Shown in pieces: positions 1 to 11,308 of a stretch of 64,000 bases of DNA. The translations under genes were made by a program, and so were the position numbers. Numbering within the stretch: the stretch's first letter is position 1; every line of letters starts with the position of its first letter. Location: contig NZ_CP139781.1 in NCBI RefSeq assembly GCF_019679435.2, forward strand, positions 2,542,001-2,606,000. Reading direction: 5' to 3'. Origin of the DNA: Actomonas aquatica. Lineage in GTDB: Bacteria > Verrucomicrobiota > Verrucomicrobiia > Opitutales > Opitutaceae. Below the pieces are notes generated by a model, which saw only the letters and a program-made list of their open reading frames with translations, did no database searches and was not told the DNA's origin.

Positions 1-1
1 C

Positions 2-301
2 TTCACCGATTTGGGCATGCAGGTTGGGGACACCATTCAGGGGTTTTCGTTGATGGCCGCGGATGTGAACGCCGGCTCCGCCAACGATCTGGTTAATTGG
101 AACAACAGTTCGGTCTACCGCACCGACACCGACCGCAACCTCTACGGCAACGTCGACTTCATGGGCTTCGGGGCGCAGATGGCTAATCCGATCCCGGAAC
201 CGTCGACCTACGGCGCGGTGCTCATGCTGACACTTCTAGGCGTCTACGGTCGGCGGCGTTGGCTGCTACCCCGCGCCCGAGCGCTCAAGCGAGCGGCTTG
301 A
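2..301 (+). CDS. PEP-CTERM sorting-domain protein, C-terminal part
   Basis: The reading frame is already open at the left edge, so only about the last 100 residues of this secreted protein are present. The end has the three-part PEP-CTERM signal: IPEPSTYG, a hydrophobic stretch of about 16 residues (AVLMLTLLGVY) and an arginine cluster (GRRR). In this family the signal routes the protein to exosortase-dependent processing at the cell envelope. After the arginine cluster there are about 15 further basic residues (LLPRARALKRAA), a longer tail than usual. The N-terminal function cannot be seen. The last 17 bases overlap the 3' end of the convergent gene on the minus strand. Confidence 0.8.
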   Translation, partial: FTDLGMQVGDTIQGFSLMAADVNAGSANDLVNWNNSSVYRTDTDRNLYGNVDFMGFGAQMANPIPEPSTYGAVLMLTLLGVYGRRRWLLPRARALKRAA

Positions 302-1547
302 GCAGGGCAAACTTACCACTCGCCGCTGGCGGGATGTGGCGACGGCGAAACGGCACCACGCGAGCGCCATCACCGAGAACTTGGGCGATCGCGGCCGTCA
401 CGCTATCGGGCGCGGTATGATCCGCCACGTAGTGAAAGTCCCAACGGTCCGCCTTGGCCTGCACCAGCGAGTAGTGCCAGCACTTGAAGTCCTCCGGCAG
501 GACCTGATCGATATCCGTCGGCGAAACCAGCGAACCATCGGCCCGGAAATGCAGCCCGCCCTCGCGACCGAGCAGACGGTAACCTTGCGGAAAACGCTGC
601 ACGATATCGCCGGTGTGGTAACGCAGCAGCGGCATGGCTTCGCGGCCTCGAGTGGTGACGATGATCTGAAACACTTCGTCGAGCCCCCGGTAGGGCACCA
701 ACTCCACGAAGGCGTTGGCGTCGATCACCTGGGAGTTGTCGGCAAAAGCGTCCCCCACGAAAAGATAGCCCGCTTCGGTCGAACCATAGAGGTCGACCTG
801 CGGCGCAGGGAACACTTCGGCAATGCGGCGACTGTGCTGCAGACTCGCTTTACCATAGGTCAGGATGACGGCCTTGACGCTCGGCACAGTGACGCCGCGC
901 TTGGAGACCTCACGCGCCAACAACGAAAGGTAGATCGGCTCCCCCTCGATCACGTCCGGTTTCACGGCTTGGAGCTCCACCACGATGCGATCCCATTCCG
1001 CCTCGCGAAACACAAACGGATCGCTGGTGAGGTTCAGGTAGTGCGTGCCGTTTAAATAGCGGTGCGGGAAGGGGTGGTCCTCGTAGGGACACAAGTTGCT
1101 CGAACAGCCCACCGGCGCGAGGATGCACTTGCGGTAGGCTTTACCCACAAACTGGCGCAGAATCGGGGAGGCCTCGTAGGCGCGCGCGGTCTGTTCGTCC
1201 CACCAACCGTCCTCCATGATCACGGTCATGGGTCCGGACGTCGTGCCCGAGGTGCTCTCGTATTCGAAACGCGACTCCTCGAGACCGCGCTCGATTTCGC
1301 TGTAATCGGCGAAGAAGGACTGATGGCCGCGTTCCACGATCTCGCGCTTGGTCAGCCGCGGGATCTCTTCATAGCAACCCCAGCGCAGCGGTTCCTCATG
1401 CAGCGGGAAACGTTGGGCGTAGAGCGGACTGCGCTCGTAAATACGGCGGATCTCACTCTCCAGCGGCGCGGGCACGCGCTCGGCATCATCGGAGGTCGGG
1501 TTGACCCCAAGTTGGGCGGGATCGTTGGCAAACTGGGGAGCGGACAT
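285..1547 (-). CDS. phenylacetate-CoA ligase-like adenylate-forming enzyme
   Basis: A 420-residue protein of the AMP-forming acyl-CoA ligase superfamily, closest in look to the phenylacetate-CoA ligase / coenzyme F390 synthetase-like branch. Visible motifs are the Ser/Thr/Gly-rich nucleotide loop (YESTSGTTSGP, about residues 97-107), the DLYGSTEAGYLF motif that contacts the adenylate, and LLRYHTGDIVQRFPQGYRLLGREG near residue 310, which includes the conserved TGD aspartate. The family activates a carboxylate as acyl-AMP and passes it to a thiol; the substrate here is unknown. I chose the ATG at 1547; a TTG two codons upstream is also possible. It stands alone, convergent with the PEP-CTERM gene (17-base overlap). 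Confidence 0.75.
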   Translation of the reverse strand: MSAPQFANDPAQLGVNPTSDDAERVPAPLESEIRRIYERSPLYAQRFPLHEEPLRWGCYEEIPRLTKREIVERGHQSFFADYSEIERGLEESRFEYESTSGTTSGPMTVIMEDGWWDEQTARAYEASPILRQFVGKAYRKCILAPVGCSSNLCPYEDHPFPHRYLNGTHYLNLTSDPFVFREAEWDRIVVELQAVKPDVIEGEPIYLSLLAREVSKRGVTVPSVKAVILTYGKASLQHSRRIAEVFPAPQVDLYGSTEAGYLFVGDAFADNSQVIDANAFVELVPYRGLDEVFQIIVTTRGREAMPLLRYHTGDIVQRFPQGYRLLGREGGLHFRADGSLVSPTDIDQVLPEDFKCWHYSLVQAKADRWDFHYVADHTAPDSVTAAIAQVLGDGARVVPFRRRHIPPAASGKFALLKPLA

Positions 1548-1585
1548 CTTCAAGGTCGGTCAGCTAATGAGCGTCCTGCCCCAAG

Positions 1586-2173
1586 TCAAATTCCAGCCCA
1601 ACCCCGCTTTTTGCCCTGCTCCCGCCACCACGGCTCGAGCAGGAAGAGTCCGTTGAGCATGAGCGCGTGGGTCACTTCCCCTGCCCGCGCCCGCTGCAAC
1701 ACCTCCTGCACCGGCACGAGCGCAATGCTCATTTCCTCATCCGCATCCCACTTGAGGTCCGCCGTGAGTTGCACCTCCGGCACGAGGATGACGTGGGCGC
1801 GATTGCTCTGAATGGCCGGATTCGGGTGCACCGAACCCAGGACTGTCGGTGCGGCTCCGGTGTAGCCTGTTTCCTCCGCCAACTCCCGCACGGCAGCCTG
1901 TGCCGGATCTTCGCCGCGCTCGATCACCCCGCCGGGAAGTTCCAGGGACAAACCCTCCATGCCGAATCGAAACTGCCGCACCATTACCAGTTCGCCCTGC
2001 GGGGTCATCGGGAGAACCACTGCCCAGTCCGGGGCATCGATGACAAAAAATTCCTTCGCATCGGCGCGACCGGGGTGGCGAAAGCGTGAACTGCGCACGT
2101 CGAAGACGCGGGTGTGCAGCAGGGTGCGATCGTCAGTGCGTTGCCAAGGGCGGGGATCAGTAGAGGCGGACAC
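1586..2173 (-). CDS. Nudix hydrolase, ADP-ribose pyrophosphatase-like
   Basis: A 195-residue cytoplasmic protein with a complete Nudix box in mid-protein: G-x5-E-x7-REL-x-EE-x-G, read as GVIERGE...AVRELAEETGY. Family members hydrolyse a nucleoside diphosphate linked to another moiety, using the REUXEE glutamates to hold Mg2+. Upstream elements (FVIDAPDWAVVLPMT, MVRQFRFG) resemble the ADP-ribose/NDP-sugar pyrophosphatase group, where GG-rich and QFR elements are typical, so that substrate class is likely but not proven. The start is a GTG; no ATG lies close by in frame. It is separated by 32-38 bases from the ligase gene on the same strand, so the two may be co-transcribed. Confidence 0.85.
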   Translation of the reverse strand: MSASTDPRPWQRTDDRTLLHTRVFDVRSSRFRHPGRADAKEFFVIDAPDWAVVLPMTPQGELVMVRQFRFGMEGLSLELPGGVIERGEDPAQAAVRELAEETGYTGAAPTVLGSVHPNPAIQSNRAHVILVPEVQLTADLKWDADEEMSIALVPVQEVLQRARAGEVTHALMLNGLFLLEPWWREQGKKRGWAGI

Positions 2174-2216
2174 GGCGGCGATATGAAGCCATTGTTCCGG
2201 CGGAGGGAAAACGAAA

Positions 2217-2245
2217 ACGCCTCCCGGCGATAAACCGGGAGGCGT
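2217..2245 (-). terminator. rho-independent terminator after the LysM gene
   Basis: A perfect 11-bp stem (2217-2227 with 2235-2245, ACGCCTCCCGG arm) with a 7-base loop. Read on the minus strand it is followed by TTTTCGTTTTC. It lies just past the stop codon of the LysM gene and before the Nudix start. Confidence 0.85.
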
Positions 2246-2278
2246 CGGAAAGTCAGGATGATTTCTGGCTAAGGTCGC

Positions 2279-2818
2279 TTACTTCTGCGGCACCTTGATC
2301 GGCTGGCCGATGGCGAGGCGGTTCCAGTTCACGCCCGGGTTGACCGCTTGCAGGTCCGTCCAGGAGACCCCCAAGGTGCGGGCGATCTTGATGCCGGTAT
2401 CGCCGGATTTCACCAAATACTCATTCGGACCGGCCACGGCCGGGGCGCTGGAACTGCCGGAGGAGGACGAGGACACAACCGGAGGCGGTGTGATGGCCTT
2501 GGTCTCGAGCTCGTCGACCTTGGCAGAGAGCTTACCGAACAGGTCACCCATGGTGTTGAAGCCTTTCTGGGTGTCGCCGATGACCTTGGTGATGTTTTTA
2601 TTGGCCGTTTCGGCGGACGTCGCCGTATCCCGCATTTTGCCCTCGAGATCATCGATGCGAGCCGCGATCGCGCTTTGCTCAGCAAGGGTCTTGTCGATGT
2701 TGGTCACCTTAGCGAGCGCTACACCGGCCAGCACGCCGGCGATCACGCCAACGATGAGGGCCAAAACGGGCAGCCAGCTAAACGATGATTCGTTGTTGTC
2801 CTGAGAAATAGTATCCAT
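2279..2818 (-). CDS. membrane-anchored LysM-domain protein
   Basis: A 179-residue envelope protein. From the N-terminus: a short polar segment (MDTISQDNNESSF), one transmembrane helix (about residues 14-38, rich in V, A, L, G), a predicted coiled coil with heptad-like spacing (about 40-105), a Ser/Pro/Ala-rich linker, and a C-terminal LysM domain (YLVKSGDTGIKIARTLGVSWTDLQ, ending in IGQPIKVPQ). LysM domains bind GlcNAc-containing glycans such as peptidoglycan, so the protein probably sits in the inner membrane and reaches into the periplasmic wall. The ATG at 2818 was preferred because the upstream extension to 2887 is not signal-like. A strong terminator follows it. Confidence 0.8.
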   Translation of the reverse strand: MDTISQDNNESSFSWLPVLALIVGVIAGVLAGVALAKVTNIDKTLAEQSAIAARIDDLEGKMRDTATSAETANKNITKVIGDTQKGFNTMGDLFGKLSAKVDELETKAITPPPVVSSSSSGSSSAPAVAGPNEYLVKSGDTGIKIARTLGVSWTDLQAVNPGVNWNRLAIGQPIKVPQK

Positions 2819-2920
2819 GGGGAGAAGTCTAACCACAGGATCTACGTTCGCGCGTCCGGCAGAAGCAAGCAGGTAAATGGTCGGCAACGCCGCTCGGAAA
2901 GAGAAACGACAACGTTTTCG

Positions 2921-2942
2921 CGAAATGGTCGGGACGGCGAGA
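2921..2942 (-). repeat. 22-bp direct copy of the tRNA-Pro 3' end
   Basis: The 22 bases at 2921-2942 are identical to 3013-3034, which contains the CCA, acceptor 3' strand and part of the T stem of the tRNA-Pro gene plus five flanking bases. The copies are 92 bases apart in the same orientation. The intervening bases do not fold as a tRNA. It looks like a remnant of an attachment site or of a tandem duplication. Confidence 0.7.
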
Positions 2943-3017
2943 CTTGGTCGCCTCGGGCGACTTCGAAACCACGGACCTCAGCCAGACCACCCATCCGCCA
3001 AATTGAGAACTCCGAAA

Positions 3018-3094
<77 letters not shown>

Positions 3095-3401
3095 AAACAG
3101 AAGACCGCACCGCAGGGCCAACGCCCTCGCCTGTCAATCTCCGCGTTCAATTCGCGCATCCAACCACGCCCTCCCCTGCCCCGATTTCAGAAACTTCTCC
3201 CGATCCCGCGCGCATCGATAATCCGGATACTCGGCGCTGGCGGCACGCCCAGACCTCCCGATGCCCATTCGGTAAATGGTAGGGTCGGACCGCCGGGCCG
3301 ACCGCTGCACCTGCCTCCGATTCACTTACTGAAATCGACGAGCCCTGCGCCAGCGGGTCCGCCCTACCTGGATTCCGCCCGCGCGTGCTTGGCATTGAGG
3401 C
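3095..3401. other. intergenic region with no supported gene
   Basis: Between the tRNA-Pro 5' end and the terminator of the next minus-strand gene. Short open frames exist on both strands but show no start context, conserved motif or signal peptide. The promoter of tRNA-Pro should lie just right of 3095, but no convincing -35/-10 pair was identified. Confidence 0.5.
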
Positions 3402-3432
3402 AAAAAAAGACCGCACGTCGTGACGTGCGGTC
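3402..3432 (-). terminator. rho-independent terminator
   Basis: Stem GACCGCACGT / ACGTGCGGTC (10-11 bp, 3409-3432) with a very tight loop. On the minus strand it is followed by a run of seven T (3402-3408). It sits about 30 bases past the stop of the gene ending at 3461. Confidence 0.9.
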
Positions 3433-3460
3433 AGCTGCAGAAGATCGTTCTGGCTCGAAA

Positions 3461-4174
3461 TCAGAGTGACGGGACCGTGATGGTCGACTCCTCGGTATCG
3501 TCCGGAGCGGAACCAACAGCAGCCTGCAACATCGTTACGCGACGCGTCCAGTTGGAGGCCGGATCGATCGCGACAATCTGGGTGACGAGGCTGTTGAGCG
3601 CTTCAAAATCACCGCTGTTGGCCGCCCGCGAAGCCAGATGGAAGATGGCTTCGCTGCGGACTGCCGGGCTCACCGCCGGGTTGTTGGCTAGATCGCGCAG
3701 GGCGGTGATGGCAGCGGATTCGTCGCCCGACATCAACGTCGACATGGCCACACCGAGACTCACGCGATCGGCAAAAACGGTGCCTTCGAGCTCTTCCGCC
3801 GCGGCTTGATACTTGGTCTTGGCCTCACCGAACCGGCCATCCGCGAATGCGGCATCGGCAACCTCCAGCAAGGCCGCACCGGCCAAAGTCGTTCCGGCGT
3901 GCGAGTCGGCAAACGCTTCGCGCGCACTGTCGCTGTCGAGTGCCGCATACTCCATGCGAGCGGCCTCCTCCTGGCTCTCTTGCAACATGATCCAACCGTT
4001 GCGGCCGACGATGGCGACCAACACCAGCACCGCGATTCCAATGAGAAGGGTGCGGTTCTTTTCCCAGAAAAGTTGCACGTTCTCCTCGAGATCGGGAGCG
4101 GCGGCGGGAACATCGGCGGACGCGGAGGCGTCACCACCAGAAGGTTGGGAAGGGGTCGGATTGGACTTGGACAT
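3461..4174 (-). CDS. single-pass membrane TPR-like protein (YfgM-type)
   Basis: A 237-residue protein with a charged, Ser/Pro/Ala-rich cytoplasmic N-terminus, one transmembrane helix (about residues 42-58, LLIGIAVLVLVAIVG) and a soluble helical domain of degenerate TPR-like repeats. Repeat signatures include AALLEVADAAFADGRFGEAKTKY (about 120-142) and AIFHLASRAANSGDFEALNSL (about 186-206). The architecture matches the YfgM/tetratricopeptide family that associates with the Sec translocon and periplasmic chaperones, but sequence recognition is weak, so that role is inference. The ATG at 4174 starts directly before the hydrophilic segment; the longer frame to 4240 looks non-coding. It lies 87 bases after purU on the same strand. 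Confidence 0.65.
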   Translation of the reverse strand: MSKSNPTPSQPSGGDASASADVPAAAPDLEENVQLFWEKNRTLLIGIAVLVLVAIVGRNGWIMLQESQEEAARMEYAALDSDSAREAFADSHAGTTLAGAALLEVADAAFADGRFGEAKTKYQAAAEELEGTVFADRVSLGVAMSTLMSGDESAAITALRDLANNPAVSPAVRSEAIFHLASRAANSGDFEALNSLVTQIVAIDPASNWTRRVTMLQAAVGSAPDDTEESTITVPSL

Positions 4175-4261
4175 GGGTGCGAAAACGGGCACCGAAACAC
4201 ATGCCTTCCCCCTCGTAAAGGCGGGATTTCTGCCGGACACCCGGCCTCGTCCGTCAATGAC

Positions 4262-5119
4262 TCAATCGAAGACGACCGTCTTGTTGCCGTAAACGAGCAC
4301 GCGGTGCTCCAAATGCCATCGCACGGCCTGGGCGAGCACCAGTTTCTCCAAGTCACGGCCTTTGCGAATGAGGTCATTCACTTCGTGACGGTGCGTCACA
4401 CGAGCCACGTCCTGCTGGATGATCGGACCGTCGTCGAGCACGGCGGTGGCATAGTGGGCCGTCGCACCGATCAACTTCACGCCACGGGTGTGTGCCTGAT
4501 GATAGGGGCGGCCACCGGCGAAGGCGGGCAGAAAGGAGTGATGGATGTTGATGACGGGTTTGCCGAAACCATCGAGGAAACGATCGGACAGCACCTGCAT
4601 GTAACGCGCCATGATCACCAGATCGACGTCGAGCTCGGCCAACAGCTTCAGTTGCGCCGTCTCCGCCTCCACTTTGGTCGCAGCACTCACCGGGATGTGG
4701 TGAAAGGGCAGGCCATAGTTGCGGGCCGCCTCTTCCATCACGCGGTGATTGGAAACGACCGCCACGATGTCGCAGGCGAACTCGCCCGCTTTCCAACGCA
4801 GCACGATGTCGTGGAAACAGTGATCCGCCTTGGATACGAAGATCGCCACCTTGGGCCGAGCGCCCGGAGCCGAGACTTCCGGGTTCATGCCCAACTCGGT
4901 CGCGAAACGTTTAAACGCCGTTTGTTCGTCGGCCGATTCGCTGGCCGGGATCCACTCGACGCGTTGGAAGAAGATCCCCTGCTCGACGTCACGGTGTTGG
5001 TCGGCGTGGAGGATGTTTCCCCCGCGTTCGAAAATCCAATTGGACACCTTGGCCACGAGTCCCGGTTGATCGGGACCGTGGAGCAGACAGATATGCGGCG
5101 CTACCTCGGTGGCAGACAT
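4262..5119 (-). CDS. purU: formyltetrahydrofolate deformylase
   Basis: PurU hydrolyses 10-formyl-THF to formate and THF, feeding formate to purine synthesis and balancing the one-carbon pool. The 285-residue protein has an N-terminal ACT domain (about 5-80, beginning HICLLHGPDQPGLVAKV) and a C-terminal formyltransferase fold. The catalytic triad region is intact: Asn and His in INIHHSFLPAF (near 191-193) and Asp in LDDGPII (near 229). Length and order match the family. The ATG at 5119 is preferred to a TTG four codons upstream. The gene begins 26 bases after the carB stop on the same strand, so the two are probably co-transcribed. Confidence 0.95.
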   Translation of the reverse strand: MSATEVAPHICLLHGPDQPGLVAKVSNWIFERGGNILHADQHRDVEQGIFFQRVEWIPASESADEQTAFKRFATELGMNPEVSAPGARPKVAIFVSKADHCFHDIVLRWKAGEFACDIVAVVSNHRVMEEAARNYGLPFHHIPVSAATKVEAETAQLKLLAELDVDLVIMARYMQVLSDRFLDGFGKPVINIHHSFLPAFAGGRPYHQAHTRGVKLIGATAHYATAVLDDGPIIQQDVARVTHRHEVNDLIRKGRDLEKLVLAQAVRWHLEHRVLVYGNKTVVFD

Positions 5120-5145
5120 GATGGCGAGCAAGGGGCGCGGCCGAC

Positions 5146-8382
<3,237 letters not shown>

Positions 8383-8481
8383 GGCGTAGGCGCCGTGACG
8401 GTTAGTCTGGGGCCGGAGCGGCGCAAGCGCGAACTCCGGGACTCATCACCGTGCCCCCGGGGATCCCCCTTGCCAAAAAAT

Positions 8482-9735
8482 TCAACCCAACTCCGAGATG
8501 TCGATACCGAGCACCCGGCTCGCCTCACCGCGGTCTCCCCGGCAGGCGTGCAACACCATTTCGATGTATTGTTTGCGCTGCTCCGCCAAATGGTCGGCCA
8601 GCGAGGGCCACTGACTCAGCTCCTTGAGCCGCATGGGCAGCTGCTCCGCCGAAATCAGTCGCGCTTCGGTTGATGCGGCAATCTTGGTGACCACCTGATT
8701 GAGCTCCATCATGTTGCCCGGCCAACGGTAACCTTCCAGCACCGCGAGCGCTTCCGGCGAAAACTCGATGAGTTTGGCGTCAAAATGGGGATTGGACGAT
8801 TTGGCCAGGATGTGCCGGATGAACTCCGGCAAATCGCTCAGATGCTCCCGCAAGGGCGGTAGGCTGACCGGCAGCGAGGCCACGCGATAGAACAACTCGT
8901 CGTGGAACCGACCTTCATCCGTCATCAGTTCCAAATCCGCCGTGGTGGTGCAGATCAGCCGGAAACGGTGCGCAGTGTTGCGCAACACACTCACCAGCTC
9001 CTGCTGCATCTCGAACGGCAGGGATTCGAGACGCTCCAACAACAAAGTGCCTCCGCAGGCCTGCTGCACCCATTCACCGCCCGCGCCGTTTTCGCCCATC
9101 AAGCCGCGTTCGAAATTGGCTTCGGAACTCAGGGCGCAATCGATGCGCACGAGCTGTGCCCCGTCCTCGGCGCTGCTGGCGTGCAACAACTCCGCAATCG
9201 CGTCCTTGCCCGTGCCCATTTCGCCCTGCAGCAGGACTGGCGTGCGGGCATTGGCGAGTCGCTGCACCTGCTGGCGCAATCGCTGCATCTCCCGACTCGA
9301 GCCGACCAAGCGCGACTCCAAATCCGCCACATCCACCTCAGGCGCGGCCGAGCTGGCTCGCTTGAGCTGGAACTCGCGAAACTCGATGCCCCGACGCAGG
9401 GTGCTGATCAACTCGTCCACCCGGAAGGGCTTCTGCAGATAATCGAATGCTCCAAACTTGAGCGCTTGAATGGCGCTCTCAGTGGACGCGTAGGCCGTCA
9501 TGATGATGACCACCGCACTGGGATCGTAGGTCTTGAGCTGCTTGAGCAACGTGATCCCGTCCATCGGCTTCATGTCGATATCGGCCAGGACCAAATCGAA
9601 ACGCTCTTCCTTATATCGCGCCAAACCCTTTTCCCCATCCGTGGCGAACGCCGTCGAATACCCAGTCGGCTGTATCACCGCATCCAGCATTTCGTGGATG
9701 GAGAGCAGATCGTCGACAATGAGAACGGAAGGCAT
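8482..9735 (-). CDS. NtrC-like response regulator with degenerate AAA+ domain
   Basis: A 417-residue protein with a complete receiver domain (1-120: acidic pair D8-D9, phosphoacceptor D52, T80, K102), a sigma-54-activator-type AAA+ domain (about 142-370) and a partial Fis-type helix-turn-helix. Walker A is present (GEMGTGKD, 171-178) and so is the arginine-finger region (FHDELFYRVASLPVSLPPLREH). However, the GAFTGA sigma-54 contact loop is missing: only about 15 residues separate FERGLMG from ACGGTLLL. Walker B reads LLLERLE instead of LFLDEIG, so the catalytic acidic pair is lost. The protein stops at GIDISELG, before the end of the recognition helix. It is therefore unlikely to be an ordinary sigma-54 activator. 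It follows the PilC-type gene by 60 bases and is probably co-transcribed with it. Confidence 0.85.
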   Translation of the reverse strand: MPSVLIVDDLLSIHEMLDAVIQPTGYSTAFATDGEKGLARYKEERFDLVLADIDMKPMDGITLLKQLKTYDPSAVVIIMTAYASTESAIQALKFGAFDYLQKPFRVDELISTLRRGIEFREFQLKRASSAAPEVDVADLESRLVGSSREMQRLRQQVQRLANARTPVLLQGEMGTGKDAIAELLHASSAEDGAQLVRIDCALSSEANFERGLMGENGAGGEWVQQACGGTLLLERLESLPFEMQQELVSVLRNTAHRFRLICTTTADLELMTDEGRFHDELFYRVASLPVSLPPLREHLSDLPEFIRHILAKSSNPHFDAKLIEFSPEALAVLEGYRWPGNMMELNQVVTKIAASTEARLISAEQLPMRLKELSQWPSLADHLAEQRKQYIEMVLHACRGDRGEASRVLGIDISELG

Positions 9736-9795
9736 GGGACAGAAAAGCGGTCGTGTTGGGGACCGCGGGAGGGTCAGCGAGGCGCAAGCCGCGAC

Positions 9796-10977
9796 CTATT
9801 GCAAGCCGCCGGCCACCGCACCCAGCTGGAAAATCGGCAAGAACATTGCCATAACGATACCACCGACAACAACACCCAGGAAAACGATGAGCATCGGTTC
9901 GATCAGAGACGTGAGGGACGCGACGGTCGCTTCTGCCTCAGTATCATAGAAATCGGCGATCTTGTTCATCATCCCGTCCACGTTGCCGGTAGTCTCACCC
10001 GCCTTGATCATGTGTTTCATCATGGGCGGGAAAAACGGATTGGCGGCCATCACCTCGGAAACCTGCCCACCTTGGCTCACATGCCGGGCGATTTCCACAC
10101 AGGCCCCCTCGATCTGCACCTTGTTGGAAGCCGAAGAAACGATCTCCAAAGTGCGCAAAATCGGCACCCCGGAACGCACCAGCGTCGCGTAGGTGCGGCA
10201 GAAGCGTGATAGGGCGATCTTGTGGATCAGGTTGCCGAAAATGGGGGCTTTAACCAAAGCCTTGTCCTTGATTTCGCGCCCCTTCGGCGTGGCGACGACC
10301 CGCCGGAAGATCCAGACAAAGACGCCCAACCCGGCGATAATATAGAGGATGTTGGCCTTCAGGAAATCGGAGAGATCGATCAGGAACTGCGTCGGGGCCG
10401 GCAACTTGGCGCCGAAGTCGGCGAACATGTCGGCAAACACCGGGATCACGAAAATCAGCAACACGTTGACCAAAGCGATGGCCAAACCAATGACCGCGAT
10501 CGGATAGGTCATCGCCGATTTCACCTTCTTGGTCAGCTTCACGCTCGATTCGAAATACGAAGCGACCTTGCCCAAAATCTCGGAGAGCGCACCCGACGCT
10601 TCACCGGCCTCCACCATCGAGACAAACAGGGTGTTGAAGGCGCGCGGGAAACGCTTCACCGCGGTCGAAAAGGAATTACCCGCCGAAATCTCGGCCCTCA
10701 CATCTCGGATCACGATGCGAAACACCTGATCTTCCGTCTGATCCTGCAGGGCCTCCAAGCACTGCACCAGCGGCAGGCCCGCCGTCAGCAGAGACGACAA
10801 CTGCTGAGTGAAAACCGCCAACTCCTCCAACGGGAGTTTGTAAGTCTTGGCCTTCTTCTCATTCGCCTTCTGTTTGGCGAGTTCTTGCGACGCCCAAAAG
10901 CCCTGTTTCTTGGACTTCGACGCTGGAACTTTTTTGGAGCCCGTCGAGCCGGACGCGCCGCTGGAGATGAAAGCCAT
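9796..10977 (-). CDS. type II secretion / type IV pilus inner-membrane protein (GspF/PilC family)
   Basis: The platform protein of type IV pilus or type II secretion machines; it links the assembly ATPase to the growing pilin fibre in the inner membrane. The 393-residue protein has a Lys-rich N-terminus, then two GspF domains. The first (about 50-170) has LAVFTQQLSSLLTAGLPLVQCLEAL and the second (about 255-375) has LSRFCRTYATLVRSGVPILRTLEIV. Transmembrane helices lie near 165-190, 215-235 and 365-390. This is the usual family arrangement and length. The ATG at 10977 was chosen; a GTG seven codons upstream is possible. No pilB or pilT lies nearby, but a pilin-like gene is at 20 kb. Confidence 0.93.
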   Translation of the reverse strand: MAFISSGASGSTGSKKVPASKSKKQGFWASQELAKQKANEKKAKTYKLPLEELAVFTQQLSSLLTAGLPLVQCLEALQDQTEDQVFRIVIRDVRAEISAGNSFSTAVKRFPRAFNTLFVSMVEAGEASGALSEILGKVASYFESSVKLTKKVKSAMTYPIAVIGLAIALVNVLLIFVIPVFADMFADFGAKLPAPTQFLIDLSDFLKANILYIIAGLGVFVWIFRRVVATPKGREIKDKALVKAPIFGNLIHKIALSRFCRTYATLVRSGVPILRTLEIVSSASNKVQIEGACVEIARHVSQGGQVSEVMAANPFFPPMMKHMIKAGETTGNVDGMMNKIADFYDTEAEATVASLTSLIEPMLIVFLGVVVGGIVMAMFLPIFQLGAVAGGLQ

Positions 10978-11134
10978 ATGCGGAGCGAAAGGATTCACCC
11001 CGTGACCGGCAACTCCATTCCCCTGTCAACGAAGTGCTAAAAATACGGCTATTCCCACTGCCAAAATCACTTAGCCATGCGTATGACCGCGAGCTTGACC
11101 CTTCGCGCGGGGACGTGATGCTTCCGCCCTCTTC

Positions 11135-11208
11135 GCGGCTGTAGTTTAGTGGTAAAACCTCTGTCTTCCACACAGATGTCGTCGGTTCGATTCCGTCCAG
11201 CCGCACCA
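11135..11208 (+). tRNA. tRNA-Gly (anticodon UCC)
   Basis: A 74-base gene with encoded CCA. Acceptor GCGGCTG/CAGCCGC with discriminator A, D arm TAGTTTAGTGGTAAAAC, anticodon stem TCTGT/ACAGA with loop CTTCCAC (anticodon TCC at 11167-11169) and a canonical T loop TTCGATT. The T stem GTCGG/CCGTC has one internal T-T mismatch. The short D loop (AGTGGTAAAA) is typical for glycine tRNA. Confidence 0.93.
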
Positions 11209-11308
11209 CCGATCCGAATCGGATCGGTGTCCGCCGAAGCCCAGCGGACGGAAGCGGGCTGAGCCCGCCGACCAGAGCCCACAAACCTCCCTCGGCGTCT
11301 CCCCCGCC

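Noticed and set aside
3134..3416. short open frames between tRNA-Pro and the TPR-like gene
   Set aside because: Arg/Ser-rich, overlapping on several frames, no start context or homology-like motif.
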